A stretch of DNA of 64,000 bases from Candidatus Binataceae bacterium (GTDB lineage: Bacteria; Desulfobacterota; Binatia; Binatales; Binataceae). A program made the translations under genes and the position numbers. Shown here piece after piece: positions 1-8,213 of this stretch. The notes under the pieces are model-generated. The model ran no database searches, was not told the origin of the DNA, and saw only the letters and a program-made list of their open reading frames with translations. The stretch spans positions 46,059-110,058 of the forward strand of contig DASRHP010000012.1 of assembly GCA_035650475.1 (NCBI GenBank), given 5' to 3'. Within the stretch, counting starts at the first letter, position 1; each line of letters opens with the position of its first letter.

Positions 1-26
1 TCCGCGCTGAGCGGCGCGGCCGGGGG

Positions 27-806
27 CTAGTGGCGGCGCATCGCAAGCGTCGCGGAGACGTTGTGCACGGCTTCGAGCAGCACCGGAACAAACTCGCGCT
101 TCATCTGCGCGACCGTCACGCGCGCGGCATGCCCGCTGGCGTTCATCGCTGCGATCACGCGTCCGCCGCCGTCGCGGATCGGCGCCGCCACCGAGCGCAC
201 GCCCAACTCCAGCTCCTGGTCGACCAGCGCCCAGCCGCGCTGTGCGACCTCCTTGAGGATTGCGCGCAGCTCGCGCGGGTCGGTCACCGTGCGCTCGGTC
301 AGCCGCTCGAGCCTGGCAGTCGCGAAAAAGCGGTCGAGCTGTGCCGCCGGCAGATGCGCCAGCAGCACCCGGCCCATCGAGGTCGCAAACGCCGGCAGAT
401 GGGTGCCCACGCCGAGAGTGACGGTCATGATGCGCTCGGTCGGCACGCGCGCGACATAGACGATATCGGTGTCCTCGAGCACCGAGACCGAGCACGACTC
501 GTGCAGCCTGGCGGTGACCTTCTCCATGTGCGGCTGGGCGACTTCCCACAGCGGCGTCGAGGCCAGGTAGGCGTAACCCAAATCGAGCACGCGCGCCGTG
601 AGCGCGAAGTGCTTGCCGTCGAAGCTGGCGTATCCGAGCTCGGTGAGCGTGTGCAGAAAGCGGCGCGCGGTGGCGCGCGAAAGGCTCGCGCGTGCGGCGA
701 CCTCGCTCAGCGTCTGGCGCTGCGCCTCGCGCCCGAAGGTCCGAATCACGGCGAGCCCGCGAGCCAGCGATTGTACGAGAATCGCGTCGGGATTAGGGTT
801 TGACAT
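27..806 (-). CDS. pcaR: IclR-family transcriptional regulator, PcaR/PcaU/PobR type
   Basis: A 259-aa protein read from the ATG at 806. An N-terminal helix-turn-helix (about residues 10-70, beginning with SLARGLAVIRTFG) is followed by an effector domain with ESCSVSVLEDTDIVYVARVP and the SMGRVLLA segment typical of IclR proteins. The sequence strongly resembles the PcaR/PcaU/PobR branch that senses beta-ketoadipate-pathway intermediates. The frame stays open 22 codons further upstream, but the extension crosses the palindrome at 837-870 and starts poorly, so the inner ATG was preferred. It is divergent from the 3-oxoadipate CoA-transferase operon, which it probably controls. The effector (3-oxoadipate, hydroxyquinol or another compound) cannot be read from the sequence. 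Confidence 0.88.
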   Translation of the reverse strand: MSNPNPDAILVQSLARGLAVIRTFGREAQRQTLSEVAARASLSRATARRFLHTLTELGYASFDGKHFALTARVLDLGYAYLASTPLWEVAQPHMEKVTARLHESCSVSVLEDTDIVYVARVPTERIMTVTLGVGTHLPAFATSMGRVLLAHLPAAQLDRFFATARLERLTERTVTDPRELRAILKEVAQRGWALVDQELELGVRSVAAPIRDGGGRVIAAMNASGHAARVTVAQMKREFVPVLLEAVHNVSATLAMRRH

Positions 807-836
807 CTCGGCGAAGCCCGCGCTAATTGGGGCCAA

Positions 837-870
837 GTTCACATTATGCACTTTTGTGCGTATAGCGAAC
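837..870. promoter_or_regulatory. Candidate IclR/PcaR operator palindrome
   Basis: An imperfect inverted repeat with two 15-nt arms around TTTT. The left arm is GTTCACATTATGCAC and the right arm is GTGCGTATAGCGAAC; 11 of 15 positions are complementary, with a perfect GCAC-TTTT-GTGC core. It lies in the short divergent spacer between the IclR regulator (start 806) and the CoA-transferase operon (start about 929), where a regulator of both genes should bind. Binding is inferred from position and symmetry only. Confidence 0.55.
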
Positions 871-928
871 AAGAACCGCGGCGAGCGATCGCCGGCCTCA
901 AGCTCCCCGCCATGAGCGGCGTTTGACG

Positions 929-1804
929 ATGGCCCTGATTACCAGCCTCAGCGAAGCGGTCCGCGAGTTCGTCCGCGACGGCGACACCGTCGCGCTGGAG
1001 GGCTTCACCCATCTCATCCCCAGCGCCGCCGGCCACGAGCTCATCCGGCAGGGGCGGCGCGATCTCACCCTGGTGCGGATGACGCCCGACCTGATCTACG
1101 ACCAGCTCATCGGGATGGGCTGCGCGCGCAAGCTGGTGTTTTCGTGGGGCGGCAACCCGGGTGTCGGCTCGCTCCATCGCCTTCGCGACGCGGTCGAGCG
1201 CGGATGGCCGCGGCCGCTGGAGCTCGAAGAGCACAGCCACGCCGGGATGGCGGCGGCCTACGGCGCCGGCGCCGCCAATCTGCCCTTCGGCGTGCTGCGC
1301 GGCTACCTTGGCTCGGATCTGCCGAAGCACAACCCGCGCGTGAAATTCATCGACTGTCCGTTCACGGGCGAGCGGCTGGCGGCGGTGCCTGCGATCCGCC
1401 CCGACGTGACCGTGATCCACGCGCAGCAGGCCGATCGCAAGGGCAATGTTCTTATCCGCGGCATCGTCGGCGCGCAGAAGGAGGCGGTGCTCGCTGCGCG
1501 CCGTTCGATCGTGACGGTGGAGGAGATCGTCGCGGAACTGGCGGCGCCGCCCAACGCGGTAGTGCTGCCCGGATGGGTGGTCGGCGCCGTGTGCGTGGTG
1601 CGTGGGGGCGCCTTTCCCTCGTACGCGCTGGGTTACTATCCGCGCGACAACTCGTTTTACCAGCAGTGGGACGAAATCGCGCGCGAGCGCGAAACCTTCC
1701 GCGCCTGGATTGAGCGGCACGTGCTCGCGACCGCCGACTTCGCGGAGTTCCGCCGAAGCCTCGCCGCGCAGGCGGCGAGCGGCGGCAGGATCGCCAATGC
1801 CTGA
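929..1804 (+). CDS. catI: 3-oxoadipate CoA-transferase, alpha subunit
   Basis: A 291-aa class I CoA-transferase alpha subunit. It transfers CoA from succinyl-CoA to 3-oxoadipate, the penultimate step of the beta-ketoadipate route, together with the next gene. Diagnostic stretches include GDTVALEGFTHLIPSAA near the N-terminus, KLVFSWGGNPGVGSLHRLRD, CPFTGERLAAVP, and VTVIHAQQADRKGN. These closely match remembered CatI sequences from chloroaromatic-degrading Pseudomonas. The ATG at 929 is used; an in-frame TTG at 923 would add two residues. The stop overlaps the start of the beta-subunit gene by 8 bp, indicating translational coupling. The related IpdA/IpdB hydrolases of steroid degradation are the main alternative, but similarity to CatI is closer. 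Confidence 0.88.
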   Translation: MALITSLSEAVREFVRDGDTVALEGFTHLIPSAAGHELIRQGRRDLTLVRMTPDLIYDQLIGMGCARKLVFSWGGNPGVGSLHRLRDAVERGWPRPLELEEHSHAGMAAAYGAGAANLPFGVLRGYLGSDLPKHNPRVKFIDCPFTGERLAAVPAIRPDVTVIHAQQADRKGNVLIRGIVGAQKEAVLAARRSIVTVEEIVAELAAPPNAVVLPGWVVGAVCVVRGGAFPSYALGYYPRDNSFYQQWDEIARERETFRAWIERHVLATADFAEFRRSLAAQAASGGRIANA

Positions 1805-2579
1805 AGCGCCCTACAGCGCCGACGAGATGATGACGGTCGCGGCGGCGCGCATGCTGCGCAACGGCGCCGTCTGCTTCGTCGGCATCGGCCTGCCCAGCGC
1901 GGCCGCCAACCTTGCCCGGCTCACCCACGCCCCCGACGTCGTGCTGGTTTACGAATCGGGCACAATCGGCGCCAAGCCCACGGTGCTGCCGCTCTCGATC
2001 GGCGACGGCGAGTTAGCGGAAACCGCCGACACGGTCGTCTCGATCGCCGAGATTTTCGCCTTCTGGCTCCAAGGCGGACGGATCGATGTCGGCTTCCTTG
2101 GCGCGGCCCAGATCGACCGCTTCGCCAATATCAACACCACCGTGATCGGCGACTACCGCCGGCCGACGGTGCGCCTGCCCGGTGCGGGGGGGGCCGCCGA
2201 AATCGCGTCGTCCGCGCACGAGGTGTTGATCATGCTGCGCCAGAGCAGGCGCGCCTTCGTCGAGAAGCTGGACTTCGTCACCTCGGCCGGCTACCTCGAC
2301 GGCGGCCAAAGCCGCGAGCGCCTGGGGATGCCGGGGCGCGGCCCGACCGCGGTCATCACTGACCTCGGAATTCTGACGCCCGATCCGGAGACCCGGGAAC
2401 TGACGCTCACGAGTCTTCATCCGGGAGTCAGCGCAGAGCAGGCGATCGCGGCGACCGGATGGCCGCTCAGGATCGGCGCGCAGCTTGCGCGCACCGAACC
2501 GCCCGCCGCGGCCGAGCTGGCCGCGCTGCGCGAACTCAACGAACGCACGCGGCGCGCCCACGCCGGAGGCGTCGCGTGA
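1797..2579 (+). CDS. catJ: 3-oxoadipate CoA-transferase, beta subunit
   Basis: A 260-aa class I CoA-transferase beta subunit, partner of the preceding alpha subunit. It carries GAVCFVGIGLPSAAANLARL, the YESG motif with Glu53 (candidate CoA-accepting glutamate), IGAKP, and GAAQIDRFANINTTVIGDY, all as in CatJ/IpdB-type subunits. The C-terminal HPGVSAEQAIAATGW is also family-typical. It starts at the ATG at 1797 inside the end of the alpha-subunit gene, and its stop shares one base with the ATG of the next small gene. The tight packing implies one transcript under the divergent IclR regulator. Confidence 0.88.
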   Translation: MPEAPYSADEMMTVAAARMLRNGAVCFVGIGLPSAAANLARLTHAPDVVLVYESGTIGAKPTVLPLSIGDGELAETADTVVSIAEIFAFWLQGGRIDVGFLGAAQIDRFANINTTVIGDYRRPTVRLPGAGGAAEIASSAHEVLIMLRQSRRAFVEKLDFVTSAGYLDGGQSRERLGMPGRGPTAVITDLGILTPDPETRELTLTSLHPGVSAEQAIAATGWPLRIGAQLARTEPPAAAELAALRELNERTRRAHAGGVA

Positions 2580-2854
2580 TGCCGCGTTCTTGCCACGGGA
2601 CGCCGCCCGCCCGGGTCGGATTCGGCGCGGGCAACCTCAAATCGCGGCCTGCGGAGAGCGAGCGGCTGGGCGCGAGGCGCGCGCTCGTTGAGTCCTACGC
2701 CGTGCTGCGGGAGAGCGGGATCAAGGAGGAATGGCTCGATCGCGCGGCCGCCCCGGGCGTGCAAAATGCCTGCTACAACCCACGGCCGGTGACCCGCGAT
2801 GGCGTGCGCGCGCTGCTCGACGACGCCTTTGCGGGCCGCCCGCCGCGAAGCTGA
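2579..2854 (+). CDS. Hypothetical protein, 91 aa, coupled to catJ
   Basis: Starts at an ATG whose first base is the last base of the catJ stop codon (TGATG), so it is probably translated by coupling. The 91-residue product has an Arg/Gly-rich N-terminal third, then a charged helical segment (ERLGARRALVESYAVLRESG) and the segment ACYNPRPVTRDGVRALLDDA. There is no signal peptide, membrane helix or domain I recognise. Its place between the CoA-transferase and the amidohydrolases suggests an accessory part in the same pathway, but no function can be assigned. Confidence 0.5.
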   Translation: MPRSCHGTPPARVGFGAGNLKSRPAESERLGARRALVESYAVLRESGIKEEWLDRAAAPGVQNACYNPRPVTRDGVRALLDDAFAGRPPRS

Positions 2855-2921
2855 GAGCAAACCGCGGCGGCGCCGCTGCGCGCGCGGCGTCGTGACAGAG
2901 CCTCGAAGAGGGAGCAGTCAG

Positions 2922-4430
2922 ATGAGCGCAGGCGACAACGATCCGTCGAGGTCGGCGCAGATCCGCGCGCGGCTTAACCATCCGGTGATTGACGCCGACG
3001 GCCATTGCACCGAATTCGAGCCCGCTTTCCTCGACTATCTCAGAGACGTCGGCGGCGCCGGGGTGGTCGAGCGCTACAAGGCGATCCCGGACAGCGGCTT
3101 CCGCTACACCTGGCATCAGATGAGCCCGCAGCAGCGCCTCGAACATCGCGCGCTCGCCTTTCGCCCGCTGTGGTGGGCGCATCCGAAGAAGAACACCCTC
3201 GACAACGCGACCACGACGATTCCGCGGCTCCATTACGAACGGATGGACGAGTTTGGAATCGACTTCGCGATCATTTATCCGAGTATCGGCCTGCTCGCGC
3301 CGCACATTTCGGACCAGGAGATTCGGCTCACCGCCTGCCGCGCCTTCAACAAGTTCAACGCCGACATCTACGCCGATTTCTCCGACCGCCTGACGCCGGT
3401 CGCGGTGATCCCTGCCAATACGCCGCAGGAGGCGCTCGACGAGCTCGACTACGCAGTGGGCGAGCGCAAGATGAAGGCGGTCCAGCTTCCCGCTTTTATC
3501 AACCGCCCCATCCCGGCCCTCGCGCGCAAGGCGCCCGAGATGGCCGGCTTCCTGACCTGGGTCGATAACCTGTGCGTGGACAGCGCGTACGACTACGACC
3601 CGGTGTGGGCGAAATGCCAGGAGCTGCGCGTCGCCCCCACCTTCCACACCGTTACGGTCGGGGTCGGCAGCCGCGCGACGCTCTCCAATTTCATGTTCAA
3701 CTTCGTCGGCCACTTCGCCGCTTCGGCCGAGGTCATCTGCAAGGCGCTGCTGATCGGCGGCGTCACCCGCCGCTTCCCCAGGCTCAACTTCGCCTTCCAG
3801 GAGGCGGGCGTCGCTTGGGCGGTGCACCTGTACGGCGGGCTGCACATGGCGTGGGCGACGCACAACGTCGGGATGATTCGCGATCTCGATCCGGCCAATC
3901 TCGATCGCGCGATGTTCGAGGACCTCTGCCGCAAGCTCGGCGGGCCGCTCTATGCCGAGCGAGTGCATCGGCTGTGGCAGGGCGACGCCTCCGATCTGCT
4001 GCTGGGCACGCCCGAGGACGACAAGGACCTCGACGAATGGGCGCCCGCCGGCATCCGCACCGCCGACGACCTCCGCGAACGCTTCGTCCCGCACTTCTAC
4101 TTCGGATGCGAGGGCGAAGACCTGCTCAACGTGCTCGCTTTCCGCAATCCGTTCGGATGTCGCTTCAATGCGGTTTTCGGTTCCGACATCGGCCATTTCG
4201 ACGTCCACGATCAACGCGAGGCGGCGGCCGAGGCCTACGAGCTGGTCGAAAAAGGGCTGATCAGCGCGGACGACTACCGCGAGCTGGTGTTTGCCAATCC
4301 GGTCAGGCTGCATGGCGGCGTCAACCCGGACTTTTTCAAGGGCACGCGGGTTGAGCGCGACGCCGCGCGGCTGCTCGCCGCTCCGCGCGCCGGCGAGGGC
4401 GCTCAGGCGGCCGCGGGCGGAGCACGCTGA
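2922..4430 (+). CDS. Amidohydrolase-family (ACMSD-like) metal-dependent enzyme, long form
   Basis: A 502-aa TIM-barrel amidohydrolase of the Amidohydro_2 superfamily, whose members include decarboxylases and C-C or C-N hydrolases of aromatic catabolism. The N-terminal metal motif IDADGH is at residues 23-28; a central FHTVTV supplies the next His and a late GSDIGHFD the catalytic Asp. At about 500 residues it is far longer than the usual 300-370, with extra segments in the first third and before the C-terminal Asp. ATG at 2922 is preceded by GAGGGAG. It is about half identical by eye to the next gene. Operon context suggests hydrolysis or decarboxylation of a ring acid or ring-cleavage product; the substrate is unknown. 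Confidence 0.8.
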   Translation: MSAGDNDPSRSAQIRARLNHPVIDADGHCTEFEPAFLDYLRDVGGAGVVERYKAIPDSGFRYTWHQMSPQQRLEHRALAFRPLWWAHPKKNTLDNATTTIPRLHYERMDEFGIDFAIIYPSIGLLAPHISDQEIRLTACRAFNKFNADIYADFSDRLTPVAVIPANTPQEALDELDYAVGERKMKAVQLPAFINRPIPALARKAPEMAGFLTWVDNLCVDSAYDYDPVWAKCQELRVAPTFHTVTVGVGSRATLSNFMFNFVGHFAASAEVICKALLIGGVTRRFPRLNFAFQEAGVAWAVHLYGGLHMAWATHNVGMIRDLDPANLDRAMFEDLCRKLGGPLYAERVHRLWQGDASDLLLGTPEDDKDLDEWAPAGIRTADDLRERFVPHFYFGCEGEDLLNVLAFRNPFGCRFNAVFGSDIGHFDVHDQREAAAEAYELVEKGLISADDYRELVFANPVRLHGGVNPDFFKGTRVERDAARLLAAPRAGEGAQAAAGGAR

Positions 4431-4473
4431 GCGCGCATCCGCTCGTCGCGGGCGGAGGGTTGGAGAGCGAGTT

Positions 4474-5937
4474 ATGAGCACGGCTGAAGCGCGGATGACA
4501 AAATCGGCGGCGATTCGCGCCCGGCTCAAGCATCCGATCATCGACTCCGACGGCCACATCGCCGAGTTCGAGCCGGCGTTTTTCGACTATCTCAAAGAGG
4601 CCGGCGGGGCGCGGCTGGTCGAGCGGTTCAAGGCGATGGACGGGCCGTACCGCTTCGGATGGTACACTCTCACCCCCGAGGAGCGCCTGCGCACGCGCAA
4701 GCCGCGGCCCGGCTGGTGGCTGCATCCGACGCGCAACGCGCTCGACCGCGCCGCCTCCTCGATGCCTCGCCTGCTCCATCGGCGGCTCGACCAGATGGGG
4801 CTCGACTTCACGATCATCTATCCGAGCATAGGAATGTTCGCGCTCCACCTGGGCGACGAGGAGATGCGCCGCGCGGCCTGCCGCGCGTTCAACAGTCTCC
4901 AGGCCGACATCTTTCGCGAATACGCGGACCGGATGACGCCGGTCGCGACCGTCCCGATGCATACGCCGCAGGAGGCGATCGAAGAGCTCGAGCACGTGGT
5001 CAAGACGCTCCGGCTCAAGGCCGTGCTGATGCCGGCGTTCGTGCGCCGGCCGATCCCCGCGCTTGCCGAGGAACATCCGCAAGCGAGCCGCTGGGCCTTC
5101 TGGCTCGACACCTTCGGCATCGACAGCGCCTACGACTACGACCCGGTATGGGCGAAGTGCCTGGAGCTGAGAGTCGCGCCGAGCTTCCATTCGCCGACCG
5201 CCGGGATGGGGATGCGGGCGTCGCTGTCGAACTCGATGTACAATCACATCGGCCATTTCGCGGCTTCCAACGAGGCCGTGTGCAAGTCGCTGATTTTGGG
5301 CGGCGTCACGCGCCGCTTCCCGAACCTGCGCTTCGCGTTTCTCGAAGGCGGCGTGGGATGGGCCTGCACGCTGCTCGGCGAGCTGGTCGGCCACTGGGAG
5401 AAGCACAATCTCGAGGCGCTGGCGAACGTCGATCCGGCAAGCCTCGATCGCGAGGAAATCGGCCGCCTGCTGCGCGAGTACGGCGGCGATTATGGAAGCG
5501 AGCGGATCGAGCGATGGGAGCGCGAGCGTTCGCATCTGCTGTGGGGCGGGCCGGAGGAGCGTGCCAATCTCGACGAGTGGGCGCGTGCCGGCATCGTGCG
5601 CAAGGAGGACATTCGCGAGCTCTTCGTGCCGAAGTTCTACTTCGGATGCGAGGGCGACGACCGCATGACCGCGCTCGCCTTCGATACCAAAAAGAACGCC
5701 TTCGGCGCGCGGCTCAACGCGATCTACAGTTCCGACCTCGGCCACTGGGACCTGCCCAATATGTGCGACGCCGCCGCCGAGGCCTGGGAGCTGGTCGAGC
5801 GCGAACTGCTCAGCGAGGACGATTTTCGCGATTTCGTCTTCGCCAATGCCGTACGCGCGAAAACCGCGGTGAACCCCGATTTCTTCAAGGGCACGATCGT
5901 CGAGGGCGCAGTCAATTCCCTGCTCGCGAACGCTTGA
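4474..5937 (+). CDS. Amidohydrolase-family enzyme, long form, paralogue of the preceding gene
   Basis: A 487-aa Amidohydro_2 protein, collinear with its upstream neighbour throughout: IDSDGH at residues 23-28, IDSAYDYDPVWAKC in the middle, FHSPTAGMG, PKFYFGCEG, then SSDLGHWD with the candidate catalytic Asp. Both copies end in NPDFFKGT plus a short variable tail. Conservation of all likely metal-binding residues in both copies argues for two active enzymes or a heteromer, not a decaying duplicate. It starts at ATG 4474 after GGAGGG and GAGAG stretches. It sits 43 bp after the first copy, consistent with tandem duplication followed by divergence. Confidence 0.8.
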   Translation: MSTAEARMTKSAAIRARLKHPIIDSDGHIAEFEPAFFDYLKEAGGARLVERFKAMDGPYRFGWYTLTPEERLRTRKPRPGWWLHPTRNALDRAASSMPRLLHRRLDQMGLDFTIIYPSIGMFALHLGDEEMRRAACRAFNSLQADIFREYADRMTPVATVPMHTPQEAIEELEHVVKTLRLKAVLMPAFVRRPIPALAEEHPQASRWAFWLDTFGIDSAYDYDPVWAKCLELRVAPSFHSPTAGMGMRASLSNSMYNHIGHFAASNEAVCKSLILGGVTRRFPNLRFAFLEGGVGWACTLLGELVGHWEKHNLEALANVDPASLDREEIGRLLREYGGDYGSERIERWERERSHLLWGGPEERANLDEWARAGIVRKEDIRELFVPKFYFGCEGDDRMTALAFDTKKNAFGARLNAIYSSDLGHWDLPNMCDAAAEAWELVERELLSEDDFRDFVFANAVRAKTAVNPDFFKGTIVEGAVNSLLANA

Positions 5938-6026
5938 GACATTTTTCGATCAAACCGCCGGCTCCTTCCGGGAAGGCGGCGGGGATTGGATCGCCTCGAG
6001 CGCCAATTCGGAGCGCAAAGGTTCTC

Positions 6027-6965
6027 ATGAAAACCCTCACCCAAAGCAATCTCACCGCGGCGGCGCTTGCGCGCCTGCGCCACGCGCCGGATGCGCGGAT
6101 GAAAGAGATAATGTCCGCGCTCATCCGCCACGCCCACGGTTTCGTGCGCGAAGTCGAATTGAACCCGCAGGAATGGAAGGCCGGGATCGACTTCCTGACC
6201 GCGGTTGGCCGTATCACCGACGACCGGCGCCAGGAATTCATCCTGCTCTCCGATACGCTCGGCATCAGCGCGATGGTCGATCTGGTCACGCACACGCGCG
6301 AGGCGGCGCGCGCCACCGACTCCAGCCTGCTCGGGCCGTTCTACCGTGAAGGCGCTCCGGAAAGGCCGCTGGGGGCGAGCATCGCGGGCGACACTCCTGG
6401 CGAGTCCATCATCGTGCGCGGCCGGGTGACCGATCCGCGCGGCCGCGCGCTTGCGGGCGCGACGGTTGACGTATGGCAGGCCGCCCCGAGCGGCAAGTAC
6501 GACATCCAGGACCCCAGCCAGCCGGACATGAATCTGCGCGGCAGGTTCCGGACCGACGCGCAAGGCCGCTACGAATTCCGTTCGGTCAAGCCGCGGAGCT
6601 ATCCAGTGCCCGACGACGGTCCGGTGGGCGTGCTGCTGCGCGCGCAGGGACGCCATCCGTACCGTCCGGCCCATATCCACTTCATCATCAGCGCCGACGG
6701 GTATCGACAACTGATTACCGCACTGTATATCGCCGGCGATTCCTACATTGATTCCGATGCGGTATTCGGAGCGAAGCAGTCGCTCACCGTCGGCTATCGC
6801 AAGAGCCGCGGGGCCGGCGCAAATGGTGCCGGGCCGGACGCGCTCGAATTTGATTTCGCGCTCGCGCCGGTTACAGGCGAGCCGCGCGCGCGTCCGCGCC
6901 GGGCCCGCGCAGGCGCCGCCCGCGCGCGCCGGAGGCCGGTCAGGCGGCGAATGAGAAGTGCCTAG
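6027..6965 (+). CDS. Intradiol ring-cleavage dioxygenase (hydroxyquinol/catechol 1,2-dioxygenase type)
   Basis: A 312-aa intradiol dioxygenase that cleaves an ortho-dihydroxy ring between the hydroxyls using non-haem Fe(III). The N-terminal helical dimerisation domain (to about residue 95) is followed by DSSLLGPFYREGAPE and a beta-sandwich core. The four iron ligands are visible: Tyr in GKYDIQDP, Tyr in RSYPVP, and two His in RPAHIHF. The segment MNLRGRFRTDAQGRYEFRSV is typical of hydroxyquinol and chlorocatechol dioxygenases. Neither a cycloisomerase nor a lactone hydrolase is nearby, which favours hydroxyquinol (product maleylacetate) over catechol. The last 30 or so residues are an Arg/Ala-rich tail with no family counterpart. 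Confidence 0.85.
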   Translation: MKTLTQSNLTAAALARLRHAPDARMKEIMSALIRHAHGFVREVELNPQEWKAGIDFLTAVGRITDDRRQEFILLSDTLGISAMVDLVTHTREAARATDSSLLGPFYREGAPERPLGASIAGDTPGESIIVRGRVTDPRGRALAGATVDVWQAAPSGKYDIQDPSQPDMNLRGRFRTDAQGRYEFRSVKPRSYPVPDDGPVGVLLRAQGRHPYRPAHIHFIISADGYRQLITALYIAGDSYIDSDAVFGAKQSLTVGYRKSRGAGANGAGPDALEFDFALAPVTGEPRARPRRARAGAARARRRPVRRRMRSA

Positions 6966-6987
6966 GGCGCCTGGTCTCGGAGGAGAA

Positions 6988-8193
6988 ATGATGGCGGAAG
7001 CTTTCATCTGCGACGGCGTGCGGACGCCGATCGGACGCTACGCGGGAGCGCTGTCCGGCGTGCGCACCGACGATCTTGCGGCGATTCCGATTCGGACCCT
7101 GATTGAGCGCAATCCCGCGATCGACTGGAAGCGCGTTGACGACGTGATCCTCGGCTGCGCCAACCAGGCCGGCGAAGACAATCGCAACGTCGCGCGGATG
7201 GCTGCACTGCTGGCCGGCTTGCCGGTGGAGGTCAGCGGCGCGACCGTCAACCGGCTGTGCGGCTCGGGGATGGAGGCGGTGGTCGCGGCGGCGCGCGCGA
7301 TCCGGGTCGGCGAGGCCGACCTGATGATAGCCGGGGGCGTCGAGAGCATGTCGCGCGCGCCATTCGTTATGCCCAAGGCGGCGGCGGCTTTCGCGCGCAC
7401 GGCCGAAATCTATGACACAACGATCGGATGGCGCTTCATCAATCCGGCGATGAAACAGCTTTACGGCGTGGATTCGATGCCGGAGACCTCGGACAACGTG
7501 GCCGCCGAGTTCGAGATCGCGCGCGCCGATCAGGACGCCTTCGCCTGGCGTAGCCAGATGCGGGCCAAGCGGGCACAGGCGGCGGGCCGCTTTGCCGAGG
7601 AGATCGTGCCGGTCAAGGTCGCGCAGCGGCGCGCGATGGTCACGGTGAGCGTGGACGAGCATCCGCGCTCCGATGCCACCCTCGAAGCGCTGGCCAGGCT
7701 GCCCGCGCTGTTCGGTCCGAAAAGCTCGGTGACGGCCGGCAACGCGTCGGGTGTCAACGACGGCGCGTGCGCGATGATTGTGGCTTCGGAAGCGGCGGTG
7801 AAGGAATACGGACTTACGCCGCGGGCACGCGTGGTGGCTGCGGCGACCGCCGGGGTGCCGCCGCGGATCATGGGTGTCGGGCCCGCTCCGGCCTCGCGCA
7901 AGGCGCTCGCGCGGGCCGGGCTCGAGCTGCGCGACATCGAAGTGATCGAGCTCAACGAGGCGTTCGCGGCGCAGTCGCTGGCCGTTCTGCGCCAGCTCGG
8001 CCTGGCCGACGACGCCGAGCACGTCAACCCCAACGGCGGTGCGATTGCGCTCGGCCATCCGCTGGGCATGAGCGGCGCGCGGCTGGTGCTGACCGCGGTC
8101 CATGAACTGGTAAACCGCAAGGCGCGCTATGCGCTGTGCACGATGTGCATCGGGGTGGGGCAGGGGATCGCCTCAATCATCGAGCGGGTCTGA
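6988..8193 (+). CDS. pcaF: 3-oxoadipyl-CoA thiolase
   Basis: A 401-aa thiolase, the exact size usual for beta-ketoadipyl-CoA thiolases. It splits 3-oxoadipyl-CoA into succinyl-CoA and acetyl-CoA, completing the pathway begun by CatIJ. The nucleophilic Cys91 is in NRLCGSGMEAV; the general-base region is NPNGGAIALGHPLG; the second Cys is in CTMCIGVGQG. ATG 6988 follows GGAGGAG; ATG 6991 is an alternative. The gene lies 22 bp after the dioxygenase and is probably the last intact gene of the operon, since only a pseudogene fragment follows. Confidence 0.88.
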   Translation: MMAEAFICDGVRTPIGRYAGALSGVRTDDLAAIPIRTLIERNPAIDWKRVDDVILGCANQAGEDNRNVARMAALLAGLPVEVSGATVNRLCGSGMEAVVAAARAIRVGEADLMIAGGVESMSRAPFVMPKAAAAFARTAEIYDTTIGWRFINPAMKQLYGVDSMPETSDNVAAEFEIARADQDAFAWRSQMRAKRAQAAGRFAEEIVPVKVAQRRAMVTVSVDEHPRSDATLEALARLPALFGPKSSVTAGNASGVNDGACAMIVASEAAVKEYGLTPRARVVAAATAGVPPRIMGVGPAPASRKALARAGLELRDIEVIELNEAFAAQSLAVLRQLGLADDAEHVNPNGGAIALGHPLGMSGARLVLTAVHELVNRKARYALCTMCIGVGQGIASIIERV

Positions 8194-8213
8194 GCGCCGG
8201 AAAGGAGCGGAAA

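Noticed and set aside
30..803. Long plus-strand open frame antisense to the IclR regulator
   Set aside because: Arg/His-rich translation without family motifs; shadow of a well-supported gene in GC-rich DNA.
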